DNA of 58,318 nucleotides from Centipeda artemidis DSM 19719 (GCF_000426665.1 NZ_AUFU01000015.1:1-58318), one strand, 5' to 3'. Positions 8,434-17,835 are shown, counted from the first letter of the stretch. Program-made: numbers and translations. The notes: a model not told the origin generated them from the sequence alone.

Positions 8434-9911
8434 CGGTATGCGCCTCCTTCTTTGAATTGAAATATGACCTCATCATCGGATATAACAATCCGCTCGACGT
8501 TCTGTACGATCTTACCCTCATAGCCATCACCGAACAAGAATGTTGCCGCTTCCTTTAGTTCGGATTCGGGCAGCCGTTTCAGTCGGCACTTTGTGCGCGG
8601 CTGACTGCAAGCCCACACCTTAGTTCCCCTCGTCCAAGTATCACGTTCACACTTGCTGCCGCAGGAGGCGCAGTACACTTTGTTCGTGAAGGGATTGCTT
8701 CCGCGCTGCCCGTTGTAGATTCGGGCAGTCTTTTTTATGCGCCCGTTGACGAGATGGAAGTCGATTCGATCACCATGAATCACGATCTTTGACACCTTAT
8801 GCCTGAGTTCTGCGGCATCGAAATCATCCTTCTCCATGAGGGCTCTGACTGCAGCAACAAGCTCCTCCTCCTTGATCGGACGGCTATCACATGCTGTGCT
8901 GCCCTTCCGCTCTCTTGTGTTGCAGCCCCACCGTCTGTACTTCCCTGCAGTTCTTCTGCTGAATCCACTTCCGCAGCACCCGCATTTCACCATGCCGGAA
9001 AACGGAAGAAGAACAGGATTCCGATTCGCAGACCGTTCGGCTCTCATTTTTCGTATCTCTTGTGCCTTGTCGAAGTCATCCTTGCTCACAAGCGGCTCGA
9101 ACATTCCTTCCACCATGTAGATAGGCAATTCTCCCTTATTCCGTTTACGGATATGCCCCTCACTGATGTAGTTCTTCTGCAATGCCATTGTGCCCGTGTA
9201 GGAAATGTTGGAGAGGATGTCTTTGACCGTGGTCTGCTCGATGGGTCTCCCCTGCCTACCTCTGATTCCGCGCCCCGCGAGTGTCTTTGCGATGGCGTAG
9301 GCAGATTCCCCGGCAAGGTATCTTTGGTAAATCTCCTTTACAATCTCGCCCTCTGCTTGGATAATGCGGAACATCTCACCATCCCATTGGTAGCCGTACG
9401 GTGCTTTATGCCCGTTTGGAACCCCCTGTCTGAAACGCCTCCGCACACCCCATCGGATGTTGTCGCCGATGCTTCTGCTCTCCTCTTGGGCAAAAGATGC
9501 GAGCAGTGTCAAGAGCAGCTCTCCGTCCTCGGATGTGGAATCAATGTTCTCTCGCTCGAAACGAACGGCGATCCCCTTCTCTTTCAACCGTCGGACGGTA
9601 TGAAGGCAATCCACGGTGTCACGGGCAAAACGGCTGATACTTTTGACAAGCACCAAATCAATCTTCCCGGTGTTGCAATCGGCGATCAGGCGCTTGAACT
9701 CCGTCCGATGCGTGGTACTTGTGCCTGTGATACCTTCGTCCGCATACACGCCTGCGTATTCCCATTCGGGATTATTCTGGATGAGGGTACTGTAGTAACT
9801 GACTTGCGCCGCAAGGGAGTGGTGAAGTGTATCCACAGAGACGCGGGCATAGGCAGCCACACGCAGTTTTTTCTGCAATGTCTGAGTTTGTTGGACTCTT
9901 CGTATCTTCAT
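8418..9911 (-). CDS. Large serine recombinase A, two zinc ribbons
   Basis: A 497-residue serine recombinase. The catalytic Ser is in YARVSVD (near residue 25), followed by YADEGITGTS and KSISRFARDTVD. The recombinase domain (about 160-270) is followed by one zinc ribbon (KCGCCGSGF ... CNTRERKGSTACDS) and then, about 90 residues later, a second Cys cluster (YCASCGSKC ... CSQPRTKC). The long coiled coil usual in this family is short. Two Cys clusters in one protein are unusual. It is transcribed between the small SHOCT-like gene and recombinase B, and the pair sits at the left end of the prophage where an integrase is expected. Confidence 0.92.
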   Translation of the reverse strand: MKIRRVQQTQTLQKKLRVAAYARVSVDTLHHSLAAQVSYYSTLIQNNPEWEYAGVYADEGITGTSTTHRTEFKRLIADCNTGKIDLVLVKSISRFARDTVDCLHTVRRLKEKGIAVRFERENIDSTSEDGELLLTLLASFAQEESRSIGDNIRWGVRRRFRQGVPNGHKAPYGYQWDGEMFRIIQAEGEIVKEIYQRYLAGESAYAIAKTLAGRGIRGRQGRPIEQTTVKDILSNISYTGTMALQKNYISEGHIRKRNKGELPIYMVEGMFEPLVSKDDFDKAQEIRKMRAERSANRNPVLLPFSGMVKCGCCGSGFSRRTAGKYRRWGCNTRERKGSTACDSRPIKEEELVAAVRALMEKDDFDAAELRHKVSKIVIHGDRIDFHLVNGRIKKTARIYNGQRGSNPFTNKVYCASCGSKCERDTWTRGTKVWACSQPRTKCRLKRLPESELKEAATFLFGDGYEGKIVQNVERIVISDDEVIFQFKEGGAYRWQRQ

Positions 9912-9945
9912 GGTGCTCCCTCCTTTCCAGTCCTATATTCCCGTA

Positions 9946-10131
9946 CTATCCGCACGATAGCAAGTCAATATCTGAAAATAGTACGCCGATGACGGGGCGA
10001 TATTTCTCGCGCATTTTCGCTTCAAACGCAAGATACTCGTCCTCTGACAAAAGCCCGCTCTGCAGCATTTTCCATGAAGCACGCATCACCATCTGATACG
10101 TCATTTCCCGAAGTCCATCTCCCTTGCTCAT
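9946..10131 (-). CDS. Small SHOCT-like protein upstream of recombinases
   Basis: About 61 residues. The C-terminal half (SGLLSEDEYLAFEAKMREKY) has the short helical hairpin of SHOCT-type domains, which often accompany serine recombinases in such elements. The ATG at 10131 is chosen because GGGAGA is well placed before it; a longer frame begins at 10194. It ends 34 nt before recombinase A and looks co-transcribed with it. It may be a helper or directionality partner of the recombinases, but this is only inferred. Confidence 0.6.
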   Translation of the reverse strand: MSKGDGLREMTYQMVMRASWKMLQSGLLSEDEYLAFEAKMREKYRPVIGVLFSDIDLLSCG

Positions 10132-10196
10132 TTCAACATCTCCCTTCATGAAGCAGCAGACAAAAATGGCTCTTGTGGTCACCTTTGTAGGCATAA

Positions 10197-10222
10197 AAAT
10201 AACCCGACGATAAGCCGCCGGG
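10197..10222 (-). terminator. Terminator closing the late operon
   Basis: On the minus strand CCCGGCG and CGTCGGG pair (one wobble) around GCTTAT and are followed by TTATTTTT. It lies after the holin gene and before the recombinase operon, so it separates late lytic transcription from integration genes. Confidence 0.7.
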
Positions 10223-10242
10223 CGTTGAAGTTGTTATGTATC

Positions 10243-10635
10243 CTACTGATTTTTAAGGCTGTCCATCATGTCCTGCAATTTCTGCGGAACGGGAAGCCCC
10301 ATCCGCGCTGCATTCTCGATGATCGAGATTCCCTCATTCGAGATGTAGAAGAAGATCACAGCCGAGCGCAGGACACAGCCGCTCCCGATGATGTGGACAT
10401 CAAGGACATTCGCCACGCCGACAAGGGTGAAGATGCAGACTTTCTTGCAAATGCCCTTGAATCCTATCGCACTGGACAGCTTCTTCTCCACGACGGCACG
10501 CAGAACTCCTGTGACATAATCCGTTGCCACGAATGCGACGAGGGCATAGAGCAGATCATCGAAGCTGCCGAGAAACTCCCCGACAACGATGCCGATGCCC
10601 GCCGCATAGAGGCGTATTGTCAAAATCTGATCCAT
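10243..10635 (-). CDS. Phage holin (TcdE/Bhl-like, holin 4 type)
   Basis: About 130 residues. Hydrophobic stretches near residues 7-25 (LYAAGIGIVVGEFLG), 30-50 (LLYALVAFVATDYVTGVL) and 68-95 suggest three membrane segments. The FVATDYVTGVLRA segment with a following KKLSSAIGFKGICKK is typical of the phage_holin_4 / TcdE-like family. It should make pores in the inner membrane and time lysis. The ATG at 10635 has AGGAGG eight nt upstream. It is the last late gene; the amidase likely to be its partner lies 20 kb away at 30116-30655. Confidence 0.85.
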   Translation of the reverse strand: MDQILTIRLYAAGIGIVVGEFLGSFDDLLYALVAFVATDYVTGVLRAVVEKKLSSAIGFKGICKKVCIFTLVGVANVLDVHIIGSGCVLRSAVIFFYISNEGISIIENAARMGLPVPQKLQDMMDSLKNQ

Positions 10636-10637
10636 AA

Positions 10638-11711
10638 TCAAAGACCTCCTGCCTTTTTCCATTTACTGAGATGATTCATCCTGCGCAGACGGTAGTTATA
10701 GCATCCGCGCATCAGTTCCGTAAGCTGCCCATCTTTCCATAAATATAAGGGCGATCCTGTGTTGATTAGGTATTTCCCTTGTCCCAGAGGGCAGAGACTG
10801 GTACGAGCCGTTGGATTTGTTGGAATCTCCATGAGTAGCTCATCCTTTGCACTGTAAATCTTTGAGATATATTTTTTCCCGGAGATAAGATAATCCAGAT
10901 TTGCGGGAAAGCGCATATACATTCCGTCATGGAGCGGATAGCGGACACTGTAATCCGGTGCGCTCCATCTGCTTTCCGAAGTATAAGATTCCCCTGTAAC
11001 AGAGTCTCTTGACGTTGTTTTGGTTTTCTCCATCCAAGGTTCCATGTTCTGACCGTCGAAGAACACATATCGGTCGGTGCTGACATGGCTTCCGTCTCCC
11101 CCATGCTCTGATGTTGCGTGCCATATCATCACTTTGAAGTTCCCTTCTTTATCCACCCGCCCGCCTTCTGTTTGACAGCTATAGAGGTCAGTGGGACCGG
11201 ATACGGCGGGAGCACCAAATATCTGCACAAGATCGTATGCGGCGATGATCTCTCCGTTGCATTTAACAGCGAGAATACTGTCACGCTGATCCGCCCCGAC
11301 GAGCGGGAACACGAGGACATTTACAGCTTCGAGGGTATAGAGATTTCCCCGTTCATCCATTTCGGCATCGAGCATTCCATAGCCTGAGACATACGCGAAG
11401 TGGCGACTGCTGTTGACCATCCATATATCCTCTTGGGAAAAGCCGAGCGGATGAATCTTTCCTTTTGCGTAGTACGAATGGAGCATCTGGTTTTTTTGAT
11501 CCTTCCACTTTATTTGGAGAAGTGGGATGCCGGAAAGGACATTCGTCGGAACATAACTGATGCCACCCTCGGATTCATGCCCGTAGACGCAGCGACCGTC
11601 CGTCCAGATCCACTCTCCCTCACGAACGGTTCGATTCCCTATGCAGGTAAGCCATGCGCCATCCGCAAGCACCCGATTCCCGCTCACAGCTTTCACTCGC
11701 GCCCTGTGCAT
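10638..11711 (-). CDS. Phage tail-region protein, unrecognised
   Basis: About 357 residues. The first part (HRARVKAVSGNRVLADGAWL) looks like a small beta module, and the remainder is beta-rich with many Tyr, Trp and Asp (for example FAYVSGYGML, STDRYVFFDGQ, PLHDGMYMRFP). I do not recognise the family. Being the last large gene before the holin, it could be a tail fibre or receptor-binding accessory. It starts at an ATG three nt after the stop of the small upstream gene, with GAGGG close by; an alternative longer frame starts at 11765. Confidence 0.6.
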   Translation of the reverse strand: MHRARVKAVSGNRVLADGAWLTCIGNRTVREGEWIWTDGRCVYGHESEGGISYVPTNVLSGIPLLQIKWKDQKNQMLHSYYAKGKIHPLGFSQEDIWMVNSSRHFAYVSGYGMLDAEMDERGNLYTLEAVNVLVFPLVGADQRDSILAVKCNGEIIAAYDLVQIFGAPAVSGPTDLYSCQTEGGRVDKEGNFKVMIWHATSEHGGDGSHVSTDRYVFFDGQNMEPWMEKTKTTSRDSVTGESYTSESRWSAPDYSVRYPLHDGMYMRFPANLDYLISGKKYISKIYSAKDELLMEIPTNPTARTSLCPLGQGKYLINTGSPLYLWKDGQLTELMRGCYNYRLRRMNHLSKWKKAGGL

Positions 11712-11716
11712 ATCCC

Positions 11717-11938
11717 TCACGCTCCCACAATGACGGCGATACCGCCCCTTGAAATCTGTACCCACACCAAACTCCCCTCTGACGTATTGCAGTCCACCGC
11801 CGCACGGAAGGGATAGGAGCGCTCCCCGATATGGACACGTCCGTTACGGATGATACCGCGCTGGGCGCGAGATTCCTGAGATTGTCCATTACGCAGTCCT
11901 GCTTGGATTGCTGCCGCAAGCCCAACAACTCCATTCAT
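11717..11938 (-). CDS. Small phage tail-region protein
   Basis: About 73 residues, unrecognised. It begins MNGVVGLAAAIQAG and ends VQISRGGIAVIVGA. Its start overlaps the stop of the large tail gene upstream (the TGA and ATG share bases), with AGGTGG before it, and it is followed immediately by the next tail gene; this tight spacing is the main support that it is real. A GTG at 11947 is an alternative start. Confidence 0.55.
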   Translation of the reverse strand: MNGVVGLAAAIQAGLRNGQSQESRAQRGIIRNGRVHIGERSYPFRAAVDCNTSEGSLVWVQISRGGIAVIVGA

Positions 11939-13644
11939 CCGTACCACCTCACCATCTTGATTGTCTGCCGCAAAAGACGCGGCGTAAGCTCTACCGTATT
12001 GGACTGAAGGAAGTATTCGTGTCCCTCGAATCGGATGCGCTCGGTAAAATCGACGATGTGGTCAATGTCGGGAACGCCGCTACGAATCCGTGCGCGAATC
12101 TCCACCGTGACTGTCTCCTGCGTCTTGCGATTGAGCCATTCGATTTCTCTCGTCAGCATTCGCAGATAATCTGCGCCCACAACGGGAAACTCGGTGTCGA
12201 TGAGCGAGGAATACGGAAGCTCATCATCGCTCGCGTAACTTGCACCAAGGCTGAGATTCGACTGCTCGACGGTGAACTGACTCGCCTTGCCGCCGGGCTT
12301 TCCCTGCGACAAACTGCTCCCCTCCAATGCGCCATCGACATAAACCGTGGTTGCATACCATCCGTAGCCGAGCGGCGCGTGGTAGGTGATGCGCTCCGTT
12401 CCCTTCTCATTGCTCCAATCTTCCCAGTCATATTCCGTGTGCTTCTTCCCATCATTGACGGGTTCTGTTGTACGCTCCCATTCCTTGAAGAGGTAAACGT
12501 CGCGACCTGTGGAGGCGTAGGCGTAATCCGTGCGGCTGGTCGAGCCGCCCACATTGTGCGTGCGCTTCTCCGCGAGGTATTCCCCATCGTATGTGTAGGT
12601 GCTGTAACCGTTCTCATTCGTCTCACGGACGAGAAAGCCGTTGGAGTAAGTGCGGCTGATTTCTTTGAAGGAAATTGTGCCGGTGAAAGGAACGGGAGCG
12701 GTATCCTCCTCGTTGTGCGCTCCACTTTCATGATTGTTGTTCGCGCTGTGCCAGACGGAGCGCACGAGTTTCCGTTCGATGGTCGGCTGCGCGTGCGGCC
12801 AGTTCGTAATGTCAATGACAGATTCCTCCATACCGCGCTGAATGATATGAAGCGTATCTCCCCGTATGAACACGTTGATCTGCCTCTGGGGCAATTTCGC
12901 CGTCCATCCGAAAAGTGCCACGATGAAATCATGGTAGGTCATCCCACTGCCCTCGAAGTTCTGGGATGGGGTGAAATCATCGGTCAGACGATGCAGTTTC
13001 AAGCCAAGTGCCCCCGCGATCTCGGCGACATAGCGTGACACCTTTGCCCGCTCGACATAGATGTGGATTGCCGTATAGAGGAGAGAATCCCTGCTATACG
13101 TTCCCTTGACGGACTGCACGATGCCCCGCTGACTCGTTTCCTCGACGAGAAAGCGAAAGGCATAATCCAGTACGCGCCCCTGAACGCTGTCGCCGATGGA
13201 GAGCGGATGCACAGTTTCAATCTGAATCGTATCGGACAGCGTAAGCTCCCCGAGTGTCACGGAGAAGGAGCGAATGCCCCGCTCTCTGAACGCAGCGTAG
13301 GTAAGCGTGTGCGGAATCTCAATCCTCGTATCTGCAAGGATGTGCGACTGCTTGATGAGAGTTCGCTTTGTATCTGCTAGAACCTTATCCCCACGACCAA
13401 TGCGGCGTATGGTTTTTGCCTTGACAACAATCTTCTGCGTGATTCGGATGTGGCGCACCGTATCTGCATGAAGAGTGAAAACAACTTGAAGTTTACGTGA
13501 CGTATCTCCGCTCACCTGTACGGATTGACGAAATACGGGAATCACACTGACGTATATGACTGGCTTGATGTGAACACGCCCCATCGGCAGCCACGCAATG
13601 CAGATGCCGGGCTTCAGCTTGATGCTCATGTCCCCGCTCTCCAT
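11935..13644 (-). CDS. Phage tail protein, probable tail-tip/host-recognition
   Basis: A 569-residue protein. The N-terminal third is beta-rich with repeated short strands (KLQVVFTLHADTVRHI, KRTLIKQSHILADTRIEI). The central part resembles a baseplate hub segment. Residues about 340-400 contain YD-type strands (NENGYSTYTYDGEYLAEK, TDYAYASTGRDVY) recalling Rhs/YD repeats. The C-terminal part (LIDTEFPVVG...DYLRMLTREIEWLNRKTQETVTVEIR) is strand-rich and ends in a basic helix. The place after tape measure and distal tail genes fits a tail-associated or receptor-contact protein. It overlaps the previous gene by 19 nt. Confidence 0.65.
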   Translation of the reverse strand: MESGDMSIKLKPGICIAWLPMGRVHIKPVIYVSVIPVFRQSVQVSGDTSRKLQVVFTLHADTVRHIRITQKIVVKAKTIRRIGRGDKVLADTKRTLIKQSHILADTRIEIPHTLTYAAFRERGIRSFSVTLGELTLSDTIQIETVHPLSIGDSVQGRVLDYAFRFLVEETSQRGIVQSVKGTYSRDSLLYTAIHIYVERAKVSRYVAEIAGALGLKLHRLTDDFTPSQNFEGSGMTYHDFIVALFGWTAKLPQRQINVFIRGDTLHIIQRGMEESVIDITNWPHAQPTIERKLVRSVWHSANNNHESGAHNEEDTAPVPFTGTISFKEISRTYSNGFLVRETNENGYSTYTYDGEYLAEKRTHNVGGSTSRTDYAYASTGRDVYLFKEWERTTEPVNDGKKHTEYDWEDWSNEKGTERITYHAPLGYGWYATTVYVDGALEGSSLSQGKPGGKASQFTVEQSNLSLGASYASDDELPYSSLIDTEFPVVGADYLRMLTREIEWLNRKTQETVTVEIRARIRSGVPDIDHIVDFTERIRFEGHEYFLQSNTVELTPRLLRQTIKMVRWYG

Positions 13645-14543
13645 CCGAACTGCCGTCCTGAGAGTTCCGCAATCGTCATAGATGTAGTTCGCCCGTCCAT
13701 AATGACAGAAGTCGGATTCTGCGCGGCGATATGTCTGCCATACGCCGTAACATTCCCGCCACTCTTTTCAAGTGCCGTCAGAGCGCACAGTCCCTCCGCC
13801 GTCCGATAGGCAGGATTCCCAATGAGCGCGATTCCTGTCACACGAGAATCTGCACCATACTGCGTGGACAGTGCGGTGACATCAACCGTTTGCAGAAGCT
13901 CCTGATTCGCAGCCGTCGCTTCATAACTTCCATCCCCGGAGTCGGTCATGGTCGTTTGCGTTTCCTTAATCGGCAGCATAACGACCTGCTCTCTCGGACT
14001 GATTTCCTCATCCGATAGGATAAGATTCGAGATGAGGATATTATCATTCTTGCTGAGTACCATGAGAATCTTCGCGTGTGTATCATTGGCGTACCAGATA
14101 TTTCTATCCCGCTTGTTGCAAAGTACGCGCTCATTTACTATCACATGAAAGATTCCGTCATTGTTTTTTCCCTGTTTGATGTGGAACCACAAGCTGTTGA
14201 TTGCATCCGGGCGCACAAATTCAGCAGTTTCGTAAATATCGAACACAGTGCTGTCATCATGCCCCTCAATATCCCACTGCCCTCGGTGCGGGTACACTCT
14301 GACCCAGTTGGCAAATCCAATACCGATTTCAAGACGGGAATCCGATGCATTTTTTGGATTCTTGAGGTACATATCGAGTTTTACATAAACCTCGTTAGGT
14401 GCCTCGGAAAGGGGAAGCCCTTTATATTCTTCCGGCTGCCAGAAGGATACGCCCGTCTTACTGTACTGCTCGCCCGTCACCGTCGTGCCGCCACGAACTG
14501 AGAGCAGCTCCGCATAGCCCGGATTGATGTATTTGAACGCCAT
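13626..14543 (-). CDS. Phage tail protein with lectin-like N-terminus
   Basis: A 305-residue protein. Residues about 20-180 read like a jelly-roll fold (VYVKLDMYLKN, WFHIKQGKNNDGIFHVIVNERVL, ILISNLILSDEEI), as in carbohydrate-binding or laminin-like domains; residues 200-290 look helical. GAGGAGG precedes the ATG. Its position between the small tail protein and the large tail-tip protein suggests a role in host contact. The family is not recognised with certainty. Confidence 0.6.
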   Translation of the reverse strand: MAFKYINPGYAELLSVRGGTTVTGEQYSKTGVSFWQPEEYKGLPLSEAPNEVYVKLDMYLKNPKNASDSRLEIGIGFANWVRVYPHRGQWDIEGHDDSTVFDIYETAEFVRPDAINSLWFHIKQGKNNDGIFHVIVNERVLCNKRDRNIWYANDTHAKILMVLSKNDNILISNLILSDEEISPREQVVMLPIKETQTTMTDSGDGSYEATAANQELLQTVDVTALSTQYGADSRVTGIALIGNPAYRTAEGLCALTALEKSGGNVTAYGRHIAAQNPTSVIMDGRTTSMTIAELSGRQFGWRAGT

Positions 14544-14553
14544 ACGAACCTCC

Positions 14554-14967
14554 TCAATTCGAGACTAGGAGTCCCTCTGCCTGAATGTCCACGCTCGTAT
14601 CCTGCTGCGGCGGCTCATCGACACCGCTGAGTGCCTTGACCCAGAAAATCGTATTCTTATCAGCAACATTGGATAATGAGATACTGTCTTTCCACTCGGC
14701 GGACTCCAATACTGTTTCGGCAGTGTATCCATTGTTGATTGCCGCTTTCCACTTATCCGCATGATCTCCAACGAATTTGATCGTCAAGGCTCCGTCGATA
14801 TGGAAGCCGCTCTCGCAGCGCATGGCGCATTTGACGGCTTTCTCCTCTGCCTTGCCCGCATCAAGGAGGACGGAGATCGGAGAAAGCTCTGTACCGGAGC
14901 TGACCTCCGTCCCGTCTTTCCCACCCTCTGTCGGATTGTTCGTATAGATATGCAAGAGTTCTGCCAT
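14554..14967 (-). CDS. Small phage tail protein
   Basis: About 137 residues, acidic and strand-rich, beginning MAELLHIYTNNPTEGGKDGTEV. The C-terminal half (NTIFWVKALSGVDEPPQQD) resembles the Ig-like small proteins found near distal tail genes of clostridial siphophages. The ATG at 14967 is chosen over 14982 because GAGGGTGTGAC lies just upstream. It follows the tail gene at 14970 with a three-base overlap or abutment. Function inferred from position only. Confidence 0.55.
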   Translation of the reverse strand: MAELLHIYTNNPTEGGKDGTEVSSGTELSPISVLLDAGKAEEKAVKCAMRCESGFHIDGALTIKFVGDHADKWKAAINNGYTAETVLESAEWKDSISLSNVADKNTIFWVKALSGVDEPPQQDTSVDIQAEGLLVSN

Positions 14968-14969
14968 TG

Positions 14970-15311
14970 TCACACCCTCCAAAATTCCAGAGACAGTTTA
15001 TATGCCTTCGGGAAATGCGCCATATACTCGTAGGATTTCACCACAACACGCATAGAGGACAGGATGTTCCCGCCCTCATCGGTCACGGACACCATTGTGC
15101 GGCTGTCCCAATAGCCTTTGATTTTCTCCCAGTCACGAGCCGTTACAATAACGGAGCAGGAAATGCGGTCGCCCTCTGTGATATGCCCGAAATCCTGAAC
15201 CACCGCACCGCCGACGATTTCAATGATTTGCTGACGATCGTCGGGAACGGTCTGCCAGTTCTCGACACTCAGTGTTCTGACCTCACCAATGTGAATATGA
15301 ATTGGAATCAC
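14970..15311 (-). CDS. Small phage tail protein downstream of tape measure
   Basis: A 113-residue protein, beta-rich (IIEIVGGAVVQDFGHITEGDRISCSVIVTARDW, TMVSVTDEGG). It starts with GTG inside the end of the tape-measure gene (29-nt overlap) with AGGGGG before it. In this phage type the next genes after the tape measure encode distal tail or baseplate parts, and that is the likely role. The family is not recognised. Confidence 0.6.
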   Translation of the reverse strand: MIPIHIHIGEVRTLSVENWQTVPDDRQQIIEIVGGAVVQDFGHITEGDRISCSVIVTARDWEKIKGYWDSRTMVSVTDEGGNILSSMRVVVKSYEYMAHFPKAYKLSLEFWRV

Positions 15312-17835
15312 CCCCTAGGGCATTTTCAACGGCAGGGCGGATGCGGTCGGCGACGTGGTCGGCAAGCATACGCATCCCCTCGTTGTCCTCCGTAACAGCG
15401 TTCTCGATTTGTACCTGTATGTGAATCTGCCGATTGTCCGTCATGGATGGCGCAGTTTGCTCCCCATTTCTCGATGAAGGGACATTCTGTCCCCCGCTTG
15501 AAACAATCTGCGCTTGCCGTCCAAGCCCTCCCATCAGCTCCGCATACGAAAACTCCTGCCCGTTGACACGGATGCGGGAACTGTCCTCACGCTTCTCGGG
15601 AGCAAAATTCGGCAGCAGATTTTCCATCGACCACTTGCGCCCCTCTTGGAACTGCTGCAGGAGTTCCGGCGTCAGCCTCAGATCCTCTGCCGTAAACTTG
15701 TTCTTTTTGCGCAGGTACTCCATCAATCCGACCTGTCCGAATTTCTTGAATACCTGCAGTTCCTCTTTCTGGGAGCGCAGGACTTCCAGAGCGGCATTAC
15801 GCTTGGCATCGAGCTTTTCCTTCTCCGCCCAGCGTGTCGCTTCGACCTCATCCAGTCCCTTCTGTACCCACGCATCCTTCTCTCGCTCGATCTCCGCAAG
15901 GCGATTTTCGAGTTCCGTTTTCCAGATGGAGTCAATATTGGAAGCGACATCCCGCTCCCACTGCTCCATCACTCGTGCCTTGCTCTCACTGAGCCAGTTC
16001 TGCGTTTGGACTTCATCTAGTCCCTTCTGACGAAACGCATCGGCTTCACGGGCGATGGAATCTAGCTTGTTTTGGAGATCAGTCTTGTAGAGCGCATTCG
16101 CCTTGTCCACAACGTCCCGCTGAAAGTCAGCGTAAATCTTCGCTTCTTTTGCCAGACGGTATTCGTCAATGAGGTGAGGATCTGCCCCCTTCTGAAAGGA
16201 GTCGAAGGCCTCACGATCCAACGCATGAAGGCTGTTCTGGATGTCCGTGTGCGTCAGTGTATATAAATTATCCGTCAGTTGTGCGGTCGCCCTTGCAGAC
16301 TCGCTGACCGTCTTTGCGGCATCTTTCTCTGCCGCCGCACGGATTTTCGCAGCTTTGGCATTCTGCTCCTGCGCCTTGGCATTCTTCTCCGCCTCGGCAC
16401 GCGCCTTCTCCTCTGCCGCCGCTTTCTCCTTGGCGAGTTTCTGCTGTTCTTGGAACTGCTTGTACTCATCACCATAGAGCGCGTCCAGAACTGCACCGCC
16501 GAGGAACGGAATCGGGATAAGGGGCGCAGCCACAGGATGATTCTTCATGAGCCAGCTGTTCGCCTCGGCGTGTTCGTTTACCTTATGAATCTGCTCACCA
16601 ACAAAGCCCGCAAGTTCTGCAACGGTCTTGAGTGCCTCACCCCATCCGAGAACGGCATCCTTGATTTCGTCCTTGTTGTCCCGAATCGTCTCGATGAATG
16701 TCTGAAACCCATCATTGATCTCGGGCATGAGTTCCTCGGCGACAGGAAGGAGAGCCGCACCGAGGGCAAGTTTCAGCTGCCCCGCTTCCATCTCCATCGC
16801 ACGCCATTTAAGATAGGTCTCGTGTGCCTGCTCCGGGTCGAGCAGCCCCGTGGTCTTGACACGCGAGGAAATCGTCATCAGGTCGTCATACTGTTCAAGA
16901 ATCGGGATGAGTGCCGCACCACGCGCACCGAGCACCTCGGCGGTATACGCCTCCTCCATCCCAGCCTCGCTTGCGGTCTTGTACCCTTTGGCGAGCTGTG
17001 CCAGCTGCTCGTTGAGCGGCAGGAGATTCCCCTGTTGATCTTTGATTGCGATGCCGAAGCGCGAGAGTGCGCGTGTTGTATCATTCCCGCTCTCTCCTGC
17101 AGCGGATACCTGCTTGTCGAGTCGTGCAATCAGCGGAATGACGCTCTTGATATCCGTATCCGCAAGCTGAAACATACGCCCAAGTTCAGCGGCTTCACCC
17201 GCCGAGACGTGGAGACGCTGCGTCAGCTTGTAGACGTTCTCACCCGCAAGCATCGCATCTTTGGTGATATTGAACAGCCCTGCGCCTGTTGCAGCAACAG
17301 CCATAACGGCAGCCATCTTCGTTGAGAGGACATTGAATCCGCTCGTTAGATTCTTGACACCCGCCTGTGCCGCTGTCATTCCCGCTGTGATGCGCCCACC
17401 GAGCGTACCGGAGAGAACCGCACTCTCCTTGAGGCGATTGTTGAGCTTCCGCACCTCGGCTTCGGTCTGCGCAACAGTGCGCTGCTGCCGCAGGAGATTG
17501 CTCTCGGCACGGCGATAGGCGGCACTGTCCACACCATCATTCTTTTTCGCAGACTGCAAAACGGCGGCAAGAATCTGTTCCTTCTGCCGTTGAATGTCCA
17601 GCTCGCGGTTAATCGCCTGATAGCGCACCTTGATCTTGTCGAGTTCCGTCCCCACGCCATCGAGTTTCGCGAGGTCGGCATCCAGTTTCAGATGGATGTT
17701 GTTTGCTTTGCTGTTCAGCCGCGCGATGGAGTCGGACACAGTTTTGCCCGCCGTGTCGAAGTCCAGCTGCAGCTGTGCGATGTTGAGACCGATGTCGAGA
17801 TAGAGTTCATCAATCTTTTGTCCGCGCTGTGCCAC
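15283..17835 (-). CDS. Phage tail tape measure protein
   Basis: An 850-residue protein, GTG start with GGGAGGGGA upstream. It has an N-terminal coiled coil (residues about 15-140), a small-residue hydrophobic stretch (KMAAVMAVAATGAGLF, near 190), a TMP-like helical domain to about 370, an Ala/Lys/Glu coiled coil near 460-510, then three tandem repeats of about 55 residues (starting TDIQNSL, TDLQNKL, TELENRL) from about 520 to 670. The C-terminus is Gln/Asn-rich. Tape measure proteins set tail length and are threaded through the tail tube. Its place behind the frameshifted chaperone pair agrees. Confidence 0.9.
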   Translation of the reverse strand: MAQRGQKIDELYLDIGLNIAQLQLDFDTAGKTVSDSIARLNSKANNIHLKLDADLAKLDGVGTELDKIKVRYQAINRELDIQRQKEQILAAVLQSAKKNDGVDSAAYRRAESNLLRQQRTVAQTEAEVRKLNNRLKESAVLSGTLGGRITAGMTAAQAGVKNLTSGFNVLSTKMAAVMAVAATGAGLFNITKDAMLAGENVYKLTQRLHVSAGEAAELGRMFQLADTDIKSVIPLIARLDKQVSAAGESGNDTTRALSRFGIAIKDQQGNLLPLNEQLAQLAKGYKTASEAGMEEAYTAEVLGARGAALIPILEQYDDLMTISSRVKTTGLLDPEQAHETYLKWRAMEMEAGQLKLALGAALLPVAEELMPEINDGFQTFIETIRDNKDEIKDAVLGWGEALKTVAELAGFVGEQIHKVNEHAEANSWLMKNHPVAAPLIPIPFLGGAVLDALYGDEYKQFQEQQKLAKEKAAAEEKARAEAEKNAKAQEQNAKAAKIRAAAEKDAAKTVSESARATAQLTDNLYTLTHTDIQNSLHALDREAFDSFQKGADPHLIDEYRLAKEAKIYADFQRDVVDKANALYKTDLQNKLDSIAREADAFRQKGLDEVQTQNWLSESKARVMEQWERDVASNIDSIWKTELENRLAEIEREKDAWVQKGLDEVEATRWAEKEKLDAKRNAALEVLRSQKEELQVFKKFGQVGLMEYLRKKNKFTAEDLRLTPELLQQFQEGRKWSMENLLPNFAPEKREDSSRIRVNGQEFSYAELMGGLGRQAQIVSSGGQNVPSSRNGEQTAPSMTDNRQIHIQVQIENAVTEDNEGMRMLADHVADRIRPAVENALGGDSNSYSHW

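Noticed and set aside
11908-13038. Plus-strand frame of 376 codons in the tail region
   Set aside because: Antisense of the 569-residue tail gene; no ribosome site and no recognisable motif.
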